64,000 nt of DNA from CAYSSJ01 sp964433675 (GTDB lineage Bacteria > Cloacimonadota > Cloacimonadia > Cloacimonadales > TCS61), in NCBI GenBank assembly GCA_964433675.1, contig CAYSSJ010000001.1:1-64000 (forward strand), read 5' to 3'. Under the pieces are notes generated by a model that did not search any database, was not told the DNA's origin, and was given only the letters and a program-made list of their open reading frames with translations. This document shows, piece after piece, positions 51,870-61,311 of the stretch (position 1 is the first letter of the stretch; each line of letters starts with the position of its first letter). The translations under genes were made by a program, and so were the position numbers.

Positions 51870-53783
51870 TTATTCCGCTTTCGGTTCGATCAGAGCGAGG
51901 ACATCACCTTTGTTTACCGAATCGCCGCTGTCGAACGGTATTTTGGAGATTACCCCGTCTGTTGATGAGCTAATGTTATTGAACATTTTCATAGCTTCGA
52001 GTACGAGGATAGTATCACCGTTTTTTACCTCATCACCGATATTTTTCTTGTATTCTACTATCATACCTGAGATCGGCGCTTTGATGCTATCCACGCCATC
52101 GCTTTCTTTCTCTTTTTTCTCACGCTTTTTGGGCATAGCAGCAGCCGGAGCATCGGCATCTGCTACTTCTACGGTGAAATGCTCGTCTTCTATATACACA
52201 TCAAAAGAGCGCAGATTAGCCGGTTTTTCTTTCTTATCTTTTTTGGTGGTAAGTTTGCCGGATAATGCTTGCTCTATCAGTTTTTCTTCTTTTTTGATCT
52301 CTTCGATTGATCTTGCTTTAGCTTCGTCTGGGATAGGTTGCAGACCGTATTTCCATTTCAGGAATCTTTTGCCGGTAACCGGATAGAGGGCAACAATGAG
52401 TTCATCATCTATATCTTTGGCAAGGTCTTTTACTTCTTCTTTTACTTTGGGCAGTTCCGGTTTTAGAATATCTCCCGGTCGGCAGGTGATCGGTTTTTCA
52501 CCGCGCGGATAATTCTTCAATGCTTTTTTCTGCACTTCCGGATTGATCGGCATCGGTGTCTTCCCATAAAGTCCATAGCAGAGGTCTTTTACCTGTTCGG
52601 TGATCACGCTGTATTCCTCATCTTTGTCAAATAGCACATTATTAACCGTCTGAATACCGACAATCTGACTGGTAGGAGTTACCAGCGGTACTTGACCCAG
52701 ATCTTTTCTAACCTTAGGCAATGTTTCGAAAACATCGTTCAGTTTATCCAAAGCATCCATCTGTTTGAGTTGGTTAACCAGATTAGACAACATTCCGCCC
52801 GGAGTTTGGTGTAAGATGACATTGGTGTCGATTATAGCGGTTTTGGTACTATCGAGATAGTGTCTGTATTTGGGGAGTATTTTTTCGATCTCTCTGTCTA
52901 TATCAGCGACCTGATTGATATCCAATCCCGTATCGCGGTTGGTTCCGAGCAGTGACATTATCAGCGGTTCGATTGCCGGATGAGAAGTGCGGTATGCATA
53001 AGGTGCCAGGCAGGTATCGATGATATCTACTCCGGCTTCGATAGCTTTCATCAGTGCCAGGTCAGCCATACCAGAAGTAAAGTGAGTATGAAGATGGATG
53101 GGGATATCGGTCTGTTTTTTGAGTTCTTTCACCAAATTGTAGGCATCATAAGGTGAGACCAAACCGGCCATATCTTTGATGCAGATAGTATCTGCACCCA
53201 TTTCTTCCAGTTGCTTCGCTTTTTGCAGATAATACTCGATGTTGTAGATCTCGCCGCCCATACGAGGTTCGGTGAGCGAATAGCAGATAGCACCTTGGAA
53301 ATGCTTCTTATTTTTTTGGATTATCTTCACAGCAGTTTCGAAATTTCTAAAATCGTTCAGAGCATCGAACACACGGAAGATATCTATCCCATTATCTATG
53401 GCTCTCTGTACGAAAGTTTCCACCACATCATCAGCATAATTTCGGTATCCTACCAGATTCTGACCTCTGAGCAGCATAGAAAATGGTGTCTTCTTGATGT
53501 ATTTCTTCAAGGTTCGGATTCTCTCCCAAGGGTCTTCTGCCAGATAACGGTGCATAGTATCGAAGGTGGCACCACCCCACATCTCCAACGAATAGAAGCC
53601 GACTTTGTCCATATGCTCAGCGATGGAGACCATATCCTCGGTTCGACCGCGGGTAGCGAATATGGACTGATGTCCGTCTCTATAGCTAAGATCTTGCACC
53701 TTTACCGGATTCTCAGTTTTCGGTCTGTCCGGCTCGTATCTAACGTCTCTCATTTCCAATTTGTTATGTTTATCTAACTGCAT
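51870..53783 (-). CDS. Biotin-carrying 5S-like carboxyltransferase (PycB/OadA type)
   Basis: I start at ATG 53783, which has GGAGG upstream. The 637-residue protein has an HMGL-like TIM-barrel carboxyltransferase domain (about 20-290: LSYRDGHQSIFATRGRTEDM, LEMWGGATFDTMHRYL, IHLHTHFTSGMADLALMKAIEAGVDIIDT) and a conserved PycA-type linker domain. A C-terminal biotinyl domain (about 555-637) has EAMKM, with biotin lysine near residue 599. It transfers CO2 from carboxybiotin to pyruvate or the reverse. No biotin carboxylase and no OadB sodium pump are encoded nearby. With the 12S-like partner it fits a methylmalonyl-CoA/pyruvate transcarboxylase, but pyruvate carboxylase or oxaloacetate decarboxylase subunit roles are possible. 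Confidence 0.9.
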   Translation of the reverse strand: MQLDKHNKLEMRDVRYEPDRPKTENPVKVQDLSYRDGHQSIFATRGRTEDMVSIAEHMDKVGFYSLEMWGGATFDTMHRYLAEDPWERIRTLKKYIKKTPFSMLLRGQNLVGYRNYADDVVETFVQRAIDNGIDIFRVFDALNDFRNFETAVKIIQKNKKHFQGAICYSLTEPRMGGEIYNIEYYLQKAKQLEEMGADTICIKDMAGLVSPYDAYNLVKELKKQTDIPIHLHTHFTSGMADLALMKAIEAGVDIIDTCLAPYAYRTSHPAIEPLIMSLLGTNRDTGLDINQVADIDREIEKILPKYRHYLDSTKTAIIDTNVILHQTPGGMLSNLVNQLKQMDALDKLNDVFETLPKVRKDLGQVPLVTPTSQIVGIQTVNNVLFDKDEEYSVITEQVKDLCYGLYGKTPMPINPEVQKKALKNYPRGEKPITCRPGDILKPELPKVKEEVKDLAKDIDDELIVALYPVTGKRFLKWKYGLQPIPDEAKARSIEEIKKEEKLIEQALSGKLTTKKDKKEKPANLRSFDVYIEDEHFTVEVADADAPAAAMPKKREKKEKESDGVDSIKAPISGMIVEYKKNIGDEVKNGDTILVLEAMKMFNNISSSTDGVISKIPFDSGDSVNKGDVLALIEPKAE

Positions 53784-53955
53784 GTATCCTCCATGACTTT
53801 TTAAAATCTCTGCGTTGTACAAGAGTACGATTTTGCATTATACATTCGCGATTGAAGCGTGCCCAATAGCGTTTGGGAGCTGCGCTTCTTTTCTCTTCGT
53901 CCAAATATTGGATTACTGCCGCAATTGCCGCTTTTATTTTCTTATCTTTTTGCAT
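53770..53955 (-). CDS. Small carboxylase-cluster protein (PccX-like position)
   Basis: A 61-residue basic protein with a strong GGAGG ribosome-binding site and ATG at 53955. It lies between the two carboxyltransferase genes: its start is 12 bases after the 12S-like stop, and its end overlaps the 5S-like start by 14 bases. KIKAAIAAVIQYLDEEKR is a likely amphipathic helix, then WARFNRECIMQNRTLVQRR. Small proteins of this type and position accompany acyl-CoA carboxylases and sodium-pump decarboxylases (acc operon/PccX or epsilon-like subunits), where they aid assembly or activity. I infer the same here; sequence similarity alone is weak. Confidence 0.65.
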   Translation of the reverse strand: MQKDKKIKAAIAAVIQYLDEEKRSAAPKRYWARFNRECIMQNRTLVQRRDFKKSWRIHAVR

Positions 53956-53967
53956 GTTCTGCCTCCG

Positions 53968-55524
53968 TTAGTGAGGGATATTACCATGTTTCTTTGGCGG
54001 TAAAGATTCACCTTTGTTCAGCATCACATTGAGTGCATCAGCCAGACGGGCTCTGGTTTCGCTCGGAACGATGATCGCATCCACATAACCGCGTTCTGCT
54101 GCGATATATGGTGTGTTAAATAATTCTTCATATTCTTTGATCTTCTCCTGGCGGGTGCTATCGGGATCATCCGATTCTTTGATAGCTTTGCGGTAGCTAG
54201 AGACCACATTAACTGCCCCTTGAGCTCCCATCACAGCAATTTCTGCCGTAGGCCAGGCGAAAACCATATCGGCACCTAAATGCCTCGAATTCATAGCTAT
54301 ATAAGAACCACCATAGTTCTTTCTGGTGACGACCGTAAGCTTGGGAACCGTAGCTTCGGAATAGCTCCAGAGCAGTTTGGCTCCATGTCTGATGATGCCG
54401 TCCCATTCCTGATGAATTCCGGGTAGATAACCGGGCACATCCACAAATGTGATCAGCGGCACATTGAAGGCATCGCAGAAGCGAACGAAACGGGATGCCT
54501 TGTCTGATGCGTTTATATCCAAACAACCGGCAAGTACCATCGGTTGGCTGGCAACTATGCCTACTACATGACCATCGATCCTACCGAATCCAACTACGAG
54601 ATTTTCAGCATAATGCTCATGCGATTCGAAAAATTCACCATGATCAAGGATATCGTGGATGATATCTTTCATATCGTAGGGTGATTTGGCACTATCGGGA
54701 ATGATCGTATCCAAAGCGGGACAGATTCGATGAGGGTCATCTCCTGTTTTGATATGGGGAGGGTCTTCCAAGTTATTATTGGGAAGGTAACTGAGCAGGA
54801 TTTTGATCTGATCGATAGCATCCTCATCACTCTCACAAGCGAAATGTGCCACTCCACTTTTGGCATTATGCACCATAGCACCGCCGAGCTCTTCGAATGT
54901 GGTATCTTCGCCGGTAACGGTTTTGATAACACCCGGTCCGGTGATGAACATATAGCTTTTTTTCTTAACCATAAAGACAAAATCGGTCATTGCGGGAGAA
55001 TATACCGCACCGCCTGCACAAGGTCCCATGATCGCTGAGATTTGTGGGATCACACCGGAAGCGCGTGAATTTCTAAAGAAGATATCACCGTAACCACGCA
55101 AAGAGTCTATCCCCTCCTCCACACGAGCACCACCTGAATCGTTTATGCCTACAAACGGCACACCGGCTTTGAGTGCCATATCCATGATCTTGGTGATTTT
55201 GTTGGCATGTCTTTCACCCAAAGAACCACCCCGAGAAGTGAAATCCTGGGCAAAGGCAAACACAGGTCTCCCGTTTACAAGTCCATGCCCGGTTATCACT
55301 CCGTCAGAGGCGATATCGGCTTTGTCCATGTTGAAATTGGTGGAGCGATGCCGGGCAAGCATATCGATCTCGCGGAATGTGCCTTCGTCAAAGAAAAGAT
55401 TGATTCGCTCTCTGGCAGTTAGTTTGCCTTTTTCGTGCTGAATTTGGATGCGTTTCTCTCCACCCATTTTCAGCACTTTATCTTCCCGTTGCTTCAGCTC
55501 TTTTATCTTGTCTGCAACCTTCAT
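53968..55524 (-). CDS. 12S-like acyl-CoA carboxyltransferase (MmdA/PccB family)
   Basis: A 518-residue carboxyltransferase of the crotonase-like fold, related to PccB, MmdA and the 12S subunit of transcarboxylase. Visible signatures include KLTARERINLFFDEGTF near residue 31, TGHGLVNGRPVFAFAQDFTSRGGSLG, SGGARVEEGIDSLRGYG, ISAIMGPCAGGAVYSPA (oxyanion hole) and PGVIKTVTGED. It moves CO2 between biotin and acyl-CoA, most likely (methyl)malonyl-CoA/propionyl-CoA. It heads a three-gene minus-strand operon with the small protein and the biotin-carrying 5S-like subunit. GAGGAG precedes the ATG. Confidence 0.92.
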   Translation of the reverse strand: MKVADKIKELKQREDKVLKMGGEKRIQIQHEKGKLTARERINLFFDEGTFREIDMLARHRSTNFNMDKADIASDGVITGHGLVNGRPVFAFAQDFTSRGGSLGERHANKITKIMDMALKAGVPFVGINDSGGARVEEGIDSLRGYGDIFFRNSRASGVIPQISAIMGPCAGGAVYSPAMTDFVFMVKKKSYMFITGPGVIKTVTGEDTTFEELGGAMVHNAKSGVAHFACESDEDAIDQIKILLSYLPNNNLEDPPHIKTGDDPHRICPALDTIIPDSAKSPYDMKDIIHDILDHGEFFESHEHYAENLVVGFGRIDGHVVGIVASQPMVLAGCLDINASDKASRFVRFCDAFNVPLITFVDVPGYLPGIHQEWDGIIRHGAKLLWSYSEATVPKLTVVTRKNYGGSYIAMNSRHLGADMVFAWPTAEIAVMGAQGAVNVVSSYRKAIKESDDPDSTRQEKIKEYEELFNTPYIAAERGYVDAIIVPSETRARLADALNVMLNKGESLPPKKHGNIPH

Positions 55525-55653
55525 CTCTACTCCTCTTACTTTTTTTTGTAATTATTTAACTGATATGATTCTTGTAAAGTAAAAAGTTAGAGATTTCACG
55601 AAGCAAGCTAGCATAAAACAAATCCCAATTCTCCAATGACCAAATGCCCGAAA

Positions 55654-55716
55654 CAATTCAACGATTGAACGATCGAACGAATTAACCAATCAACCAATTA
55701 ACTAATCAACATTCTC
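55654..55716 (-). repeat. 63-bp dispersed repeat, copy B (inverted)
   Basis: The reverse complement matches 54-116 without gaps, 54 of 63 identical by hand count. An adjacent exact 18-base match (55626-55643) corresponds to 550-567. It lies in the 209-base gap between the carboxyltransferase operon and hypB. Confidence 0.7.
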
Positions 55717-55733
55717 CTCTTTGCTAAAAACCC

Positions 55734-56378
55734 TCATTTCAAATATGAGATCCACTTATCGAAACCTTCGCCGGTTTTTGCAGAAAGCTCGATGATTTTC
55801 ATCTGAGGATTGATCTGGAGTATATTGCTTTTCAATCTGTCAATATCGATATCCAAATAGGGTAGAAGATCGATTTTTGAGATCAGGCAAAGGTGTGAAT
55901 TACGAAAAGCAAGCGGGTATTTGAGCGGTTTATCTTCACCTTCGGTTATGCTAAGGACGAGCACATTGGCATGAGCACCGATATCGAATTCTGCCGGGCA
56001 GACCAGATTGCCGATATTTTCTACGAACAATAGTTCGATATCATCGAGGGTAATCTCATCCAGTGCTGATTGTATCCAACCGGCTTCCAGATGGCAATCT
56101 CCACCGAAAGGACCGGTATTGATCTGATAAGCTCCCAAACCGGCTTTGTTTATACGCTCAGCATCCAAGGTGGTTTGGATATCGCCTTCGATCACAAAGA
56201 TACTCTTGCCATATTCTTGAGCGGTTTTCTCTATGAGCGTTGTTTTCCCGGAGCCGGGTGAACTCATCAAATTTAATAATTTGATATTTTTTTTACTCAA
56301 ATTATCTCGAATACTTTGCGCAATCCTGTCGTTCATATCCAAGATCTTTTGCATCACTTTGATCTCTTTTTCTGCCAT
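55734..56378 (-). CDS. hypB: Hydrogenase maturation GTPase HypB
   Basis: A 214-residue SIMIBI-class GTPase that delivers nickel to [NiFe] hydrogenase precursors. SSPGSGKTTLIEKT near residues 39-52 is the P-loop. GDIQTTLDAERI, INTGPFGGDCHLEAGWI (with the Cys-His metal pair), VENIGNLVCPAEFD and SKIDLLPYLD are family motifs. The N-terminus has no histidine-rich nickel-storage stretch and no CxxCxC-type motif, so storage is not expected here. It is the last gene of the minus-strand hyp operon, 30 bases after hypA. Confidence 0.95.
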   Translation of the reverse strand: MAEKEIKVMQKILDMNDRIAQSIRDNLSKKNIKLLNLMSSPGSGKTTLIEKTAQEYGKSIFVIEGDIQTTLDAERINKAGLGAYQINTGPFGGDCHLEAGWIQSALDEITLDDIELLFVENIGNLVCPAEFDIGAHANVLVLSITEGEDKPLKYPLAFRNSHLCLISKIDLLPYLDIDIDRLKSNILQINPQMKIIELSAKTGEGFDKWISYLK

Positions 56379-56408
56379 TTTTTCATTCCTCCTATTTTTT
56401 TTATTATC

Positions 56409-56753
56409 TTATGAACCTTCGATCGTTATGATATGTAACTCATCGCCGGATATGATCCTGGTAGATAAGCAGCCACAAGCTTTACAAGAAAAAACGGGTT
56501 CATCAATAGTGATTGTCTTGCCACAATTATCGCACTTTAGTTTGATTTCTCTGGTTTCGGTCACCAAAGAAGCATTTTCGAAACCAGCGATATTTTGTTT
56601 CATAATATCGAAGTGCGCTTGCATCACTTCATCAACGATATGATGCAGTCTTCCCACAGCAATTCTAACTGTGCTAACAGTGGCTAATCCGGCTTCTTCT
56701 TTTGATCTCTCGGCTATCTGCAATAATGAATTCACTATAGCGCCTTCGTGCAT
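56409..56753 (-). CDS. hypA: Hydrogenase nickel-incorporation protein HypA
   Basis: A 114-residue metallochaperone partner of HypB. The N-terminal MHE nickel site (His2) is present, and the zinc site has two Cys pairs, CDNC and CKAC, near residues 74-96. The length is normal. It starts 12 bases downstream of the hypE stop on the same strand, so it belongs to the same operon. Confidence 0.95.
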   Translation of the reverse strand: MHEGAIVNSLLQIAERSKEEAGLATVSTVRIAVGRLHHIVDEVMQAHFDIMKQNIAGFENASLVTETREIKLKCDNCGKTITIDEPVFSCKACGCLSTRIISGDELHIITIEGS

Positions 56754-56765
56754 TATCCTACCTCT

Positions 56766-57746
56766 TTAGCATATTCGCGGCAATGGATCGGAATTTAGAA
56801 TGGGAAGCGGACGCAAGCTACCCACTGTCGTGCGCAGATATACGCCCTTAACCTCATCAGTAACTTCTCCGATGATCGCCGCATCTCGAGCGCAGTTATG
56901 TTTTTTCATCTCATCGAGCAAGCGCTCATCCTCAGAAACAAAGCCAACTAATTTGCCTTCATTAGCCAAATAAAGCGGATCCAAGCCGAGCAGACCACAC
57001 ACGGCACTGACCGACTGTTTTATGGGAAGCAGCTCTTCGGAGATAATGATCCCCACATCACTGTTTTCTATAACTTCGTTTAGAATGGTAGCAAGTCCAC
57101 CTCTGGTGAGGTCACGCAGAAATTTAACTTCGGCAGACTTAAGCATTGCTTGCACCAAATTGTTCAGAGCACAACAATCGCTCATAGGAGGCGGATCGAG
57201 CTCCAGCCTGTCTCGCGCATTGATTATAGCAACAGCATGGTCTCCCAGTGTGCCATTGACTACCAGTTTATCACCGACTTGGATTCGGTTCACAGAGAGT
57301 TCATCACCATCTCCCAAGATGCCTACACCTGTAGTTGAGATATAGATGCCATCGCCTTTGCCCTTTTCTACCACTTTGGTATCTCCGGCTATGATCTGCA
57401 CACCCGCTTGTTGAGCAGTTTTTTGCATAGAGCAGACAATTTTTTGCAGTGCTGAGATTTCGAAACCCTCTTCGATAATGAATCCAGCTACCAAAAAGGT
57501 CGGTCTGGCACCAGACATGGCTACATCATTGATCGTACCGCTAACCGAAAGCTTGCCGATATCACCGCCGGGGAAGAAGAGTGGATTTACCACATAACTA
57601 TCGGTAGAGATAACCATCTTGTCCGATATTTTGCAGGCATCGTCCAGATGGTTGATCTTAAAAGTCTGAGCGAATACCTCACTGATCAATTTATGAGTCA
57701 GACCGGCTCCGCTACCGTGTCCCAAAATTATTTTCTTATGTTCCAT
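56766..57746 (-). CDS. hypE: Hydrogenase maturation factor HypE
   Basis: A 326-residue protein of the AIR-synthase-like fold. It accepts the carbamoyl group from HypF on its C-terminal cysteine and dehydrates it to the cyanide ligand of the NiFe site. The C-terminus ends PRIC, carrying the reactive Cys. HGSGAGLTHKLI near the start (residues 9-20), STDSYVVNPLFFPGGDIGKL and DLTRGGLATILNEV are visible. It sits between hypD and hypA. Confidence 0.96.
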   Translation of the reverse strand: MEHKKIILGHGSGAGLTHKLISEVFAQTFKINHLDDACKISDKMVISTDSYVVNPLFFPGGDIGKLSVSGTINDVAMSGARPTFLVAGFIIEEGFEISALQKIVCSMQKTAQQAGVQIIAGDTKVVEKGKGDGIYISTTGVGILGDGDELSVNRIQVGDKLVVNGTLGDHAVAIINARDRLELDPPPMSDCCALNNLVQAMLKSAEVKFLRDLTRGGLATILNEVIENSDVGIIISEELLPIKQSVSAVCGLLGLDPLYLANEGKLVGFVSEDERLLDEMKKHNCARDAAIIGEVTDEVKGVYLRTTVGSLRPLPILNSDPLPRIC

Positions 57747-57773
57747 ATATATTCCTAAGCATTAATATTTAGT

Positions 57774-58838
57774 TCAGGTCTCATATTTATAATAAGCGGC
57801 ACAACTGCCTTCCGAGGATACCATACAAGGACCGAGTGGATTATGGGGGTGACATTCGGTTTTGAACAATGGGCATTGAGGTGGAGTTAGCTTTCCTTTG
57901 AGTACATCAGCACAACGGCAATTTATGTTATCTTCGTTCTTTCCGAAATCGAGGGTGATGTCATACTTCTTGGCTGCATCGAATCGAGCATATTCATCTC
58001 TAATTTTCAATCCGGAATTGGGGATCAACCCTAAGCCACGCCAATAGGTATCGGTCGGTTGCAATACTTGCTGCATGAATTCCTGTGCTTTCAGGTTACC
58101 ATCGGGTGTCACCACTCTGGTATATTCATTATCGACTCTTGGACTGTTAGTCTCTATCTGATTGATGAGTCTTTCGATCGCTACCATAATATCGAGTGGT
58201 TCGAAACCTGCTACCACACAACTGGTCCCATATTTTCGCGGGATAAATGAATAAACCTTCCAGCCAATAATGACGCTAACATGTCCCGGTAGTATCAAAC
58301 CATCTATATCCACTTCTTCAGAGGAAAGCAGGGCATCCAAAGCGGGGGGGATGGTTTTAAAAATGGGTAGCACGGAGAAACCGGACAGATTCTCTTTTTT
58401 GGCAATTTGAATGGTTTGTGCGATGCCGGGGATAGTGGTTTCGAAACCGATCCCTACAAAAATCGTCTCTCGCTCTTTTGACAGCTCCAGGGCTTCTAAC
58501 GATGAATAGACCAAGCGTACATCCAAACCATTTGCTCTGGCATCTGCTAGAGTTCCCCTGCTACCGGGCACATGTAACAAATCACCGAAAGTAGCTATGG
58601 TAACGCCTTCGAGCGAAAACAAGGCGTCTATCACACAACTGGGTGTGACACATACAGGGCAGCCCGGACCGGAGATTAATTTGATACTATCCGGTAATAA
58701 TTTGCGCAATCCCCACTGACCGATAGCCATCGTATGAGAGCCGCAAACTTCCATGAATTTGACCGGTTCCTTCCAACGAGCCAGTTTATCTACGATATTC
58801 GAGACCAATTCGGGATGTCGATATTTACTTAAATCCAT
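57774..58838 (-). CDS. hypD: Hydrogenase maturation iron-sulfur scaffold HypD
   Basis: A 354-residue scaffold for assembly of the Fe(CN)2CO unit. MEVCGSHTMAIG near residues 38-49 and ISGPGCPVCVTP near 75-86 hold conserved cysteines. A C-terminal cysteine-rich region (CRCADVLKG, CPLFKTECHPHNPLGPC, then EGSCAAYY) binds the [4Fe-4S] cluster. GGAGATACC precedes the ATG. It is between hypC and hypE, its usual partners. Confidence 0.96.
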   Translation of the reverse strand: MDLSKYRHPELVSNIVDKLARWKEPVKFMEVCGSHTMAIGQWGLRKLLPDSIKLISGPGCPVCVTPSCVIDALFSLEGVTIATFGDLLHVPGSRGTLADARANGLDVRLVYSSLEALELSKERETIFVGIGFETTIPGIAQTIQIAKKENLSGFSVLPIFKTIPPALDALLSSEEVDIDGLILPGHVSVIIGWKVYSFIPRKYGTSCVVAGFEPLDIMVAIERLINQIETNSPRVDNEYTRVVTPDGNLKAQEFMQQVLQPTDTYWRGLGLIPNSGLKIRDEYARFDAAKKYDITLDFGKNEDNINCRCADVLKGKLTPPQCPLFKTECHPHNPLGPCMVSSEGSCAAYYKYET

Positions 58839-58847
58839 GGTATCTCC

Positions 58848-59078
58848 CTATTTTTGGATTGGATCGCTATGGTAGGCTTCTTGCAGAATCTCTATCGTAT
58901 TTTGAGCTTCAGTTTCGGAGATGATTTCCAAGCCGAAACCGGTATGGATCAAAATCCAATCGTTTTCCACCGCTTGCGGGATGAAAGCCAGAGAGATCTC
59001 TTTGGTAATTCCGCCCAGATCGACTATCCCTTTATCTTCTTCTTTTTTAATCAGTTTTCCCGGGATTGCTATACACAT
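58848..59078 (-). CDS. hypC: Hydrogenase assembly chaperone HypC/HybG
   Basis: A 76-residue chaperone that carries the iron precursor with HypD and binds the large-subunit precursor. It begins MCIAIPGK, so the essential Cys2 is exposed after methionine removal. GITKEISLAFIP and DWILIHTGFGLEII fit the OB-like fold. The start lies inside the hypF 3' end with a 32-base overlap, suggesting translational coupling. Confidence 0.95.
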   Translation of the reverse strand: MCIAIPGKLIKKEEDKGIVDLGGITKEISLAFIPQAVENDWILIHTGFGLEIISETEAQNTIEILQEAYHSDPIQK

Positions 59079-61311
59079 AATTATCTCCTATATTATATTC
59101 TTTGAAGTGATAATTCGCTATCATTGCCTGTCCGACCGATATGGCACCATCATTATTGGGAAGAGTGGCGGAAGTATATACTTCAAAACGATTCTTTGCT
59201 AATGTTGCAATCAAATTTTCCAAAAGAAGCATATTTTGCATCACACCTCCTGAAAGGACGATTTTATTAATTCCGGTTTTTTGACGAGCTTTTTTTGCTG
59301 CATCAAGTGTAAAAGAAATTATCGTCTTATGGAAATTCTGAGCTATTTTATGCCTCTGAACGCCATTTTCAATCTCTCTGCCGATTGCTCTTATCATAGG
59401 TAATATATTGATCTCTTTATCAGTTATTTCATAAGGATAGGATTTGCTGCTTTCGGGAATTAGATTATGACAGAGAAACTCGAGTGCCATAGCAGCTTGA
59501 GCTTCGAATGTGATGGAACAATGAAGTCCGAGCATAGCAGAGATGCAATCGAACAATCTTCCCATACTAGAGGTTTGATGATAATTGCCGTTATCTAACA
59601 TTCCGGAGAGCACATTCTTTTCCATTTTAGAAATTGAGGTTTGGATATCGACATCCGCCTCGGTTTTATAAAGATAAGCAAAAGCAATTCTATCCGGATG
59701 CTTGATAGTTTCATCACCGCCACAGAGCGGCATATAATTCAAATGAAATAGCCTCTCAAATTTTCCTGCTTCGACAGATAATACCTCACCACCCCAAATT
59801 GCTCCATCGCTACCGTAGCCGGTACCATCATAAGCGATGCCGAGAACGGGTTCATCGATGTGATGCTCTGCCATCACTGCTGCTATATGAGCGTGATGAT
59901 GCTGAACTCTGAGAAGAGGTAATCCGAGAGACTCGGCATATTTAGTAGTCATAAAATCGGGATGAAGATCACAAGCTGCTATCTCCGGTTCGATCTTGAA
60001 CCAGCGGCAATACTTTGAAACAGTTTCGGCAAAAAAGTCCGCTGTTTTTTGGGAATTGCTGCTCCCGATATAAGGCGAGAGATACAACTGTTTCTCATGC
60101 GAGATAGAAAAGGCGATCTTCATTTCTGCACCGGTTGCCAAAGTGGGTATAGTGGGAAACGATAACCTCAACGGAGTTGGAACATAACCGCGCGAACGGC
60201 GGAGAACTACTTTCTGCTTAGATCCGGAGCGGATTACCGAATCATCATTTCGGTTCAGGATCTCCCTATTATGAGTTAGAAAAAAATCAGCCATTCCGAT
60301 TAGCTCTTTTTCATCGGTTGCTATAGGTTCACCATTCACATTACCCGATGTCATTATCAGATATAGATCGTTATCTTCTAAGAGCTGGTAATGAATGGGA
60401 GTGTAGGGAATGAAAACGCCGAGGGTTGGATTTTGCGGAGCTACTAATCGGCTTATCGGACTTTTATCTTTTAGTGGTAAGATCACTATAGGCGCTGCTA
60501 TTGATTTCAATAATTTTCGCTCTTCATCAGAAACATGCACGATCTTGTCGATATTTTGCTCCGAGCACATTACTGCCAAAGGTTTATGAGGGCGATTTTT
60601 CCTCTCTCTCAAATTGGATACTGCTGCATCATTAGTAGCAGCGCAAGCTAAATGAAAACCTCCGATACCCTTGATCGCAACGATATAGCCGGCCTTCAAT
60701 TTCTTTATTGTGCTTTCTATGGCATCACCGGCTAATGGAGATAAATTTTTGTCTAAAAATCTCAGTTTTGGACCACATTGAGGACAGGCAACCGGTTGAG
60801 CATGAAAGCGACGATTTTGCGGATCATTATATTCACTTTCGCAATAAGAACACATCTCGAATCTATCCATACTGGTCATCTTGCGGTCATAGGGTATGTC
60901 TCTGATGATCGAAAAGCGAGGTCCACAATTGGTGCAGTTAATAAAAGGATGTGCATATCGTTTGTCATCTTTATCGAACATTTCCTGCAGACATTTTTCG
61001 CAGACGGAAAGATCGGGAGAGATGAGGGTGGAGCCTTCACTATTTTCGCTGGCTTTGATAAAAAAATCGGGGTAGTAAACATCTTCCAGTTCGAAAGCTT
61101 TTATTCCTGTGATATTCGAAGCTGCGGGAGCGTGATGACGAATATTCTCGATAAAGTGCTGTATTTTTTTCTCTGCTCCTGAGATGATAATCTCTACACC
61201 GGCATTAGAATTGCAGACATATCCACGGAGATCCAATTTGCGGGCAGTGTTATAGACAAAAGGTCGGAAGCCTACTCCTTGAACTATGCCATTAATAATC
61301 AGCTTTTTCAT
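59047..61311 (-). CDS. hypF: Carbamoyltransferase HypF
   Basis: A 754-residue multi-domain enzyme that makes the carbamoyl group for the CN ligands from carbamoyl phosphate and ATP. The N-terminal acylphosphatase domain has GVGFRPF at residues 11-17. Two zinc fingers follow (CEKCLQ...CTNCGPRF, CSYC...CPQCG). The YrdC-like domain covers about 200-380 (KGIGGFHLACAATND). The Kae1-like C-terminal half has the metal motif HHHAHIAAVMAEH. The length is normal. It is the first hyp gene and diverges from the hydrogenase operon across a 291-base gap. Confidence 0.97.
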   Translation of the reverse strand: MKKLIINGIVQGVGFRPFVYNTARKLDLRGYVCNSNAGVEIIISGAEKKIQHFIENIRHHAPAASNITGIKAFELEDVYYPDFFIKASENSEGSTLISPDLSVCEKCLQEMFDKDDKRYAHPFINCTNCGPRFSIIRDIPYDRKMTSMDRFEMCSYCESEYNDPQNRRFHAQPVACPQCGPKLRFLDKNLSPLAGDAIESTIKKLKAGYIVAIKGIGGFHLACAATNDAAVSNLRERKNRPHKPLAVMCSEQNIDKIVHVSDEERKLLKSIAAPIVILPLKDKSPISRLVAPQNPTLGVFIPYTPIHYQLLEDNDLYLIMTSGNVNGEPIATDEKELIGMADFFLTHNREILNRNDDSVIRSGSKQKVVLRRSRGYVPTPLRLSFPTIPTLATGAEMKIAFSISHEKQLYLSPYIGSSNSQKTADFFAETVSKYCRWFKIEPEIAACDLHPDFMTTKYAESLGLPLLRVQHHHAHIAAVMAEHHIDEPVLGIAYDGTGYGSDGAIWGGEVLSVEAGKFERLFHLNYMPLCGGDETIKHPDRIAFAYLYKTEADVDIQTSISKMEKNVLSGMLDNGNYHQTSSMGRLFDCISAMLGLHCSITFEAQAAMALEFLCHNLIPESSKSYPYEITDKEINILPMIRAIGREIENGVQRHKIAQNFHKTIISFTLDAAKKARQKTGINKIVLSGGVMQNMLLLENLIATLAKNRFEVYTSATLPNNDGAISVGQAMIANYHFKEYNIGDNYVYSNPGKTD

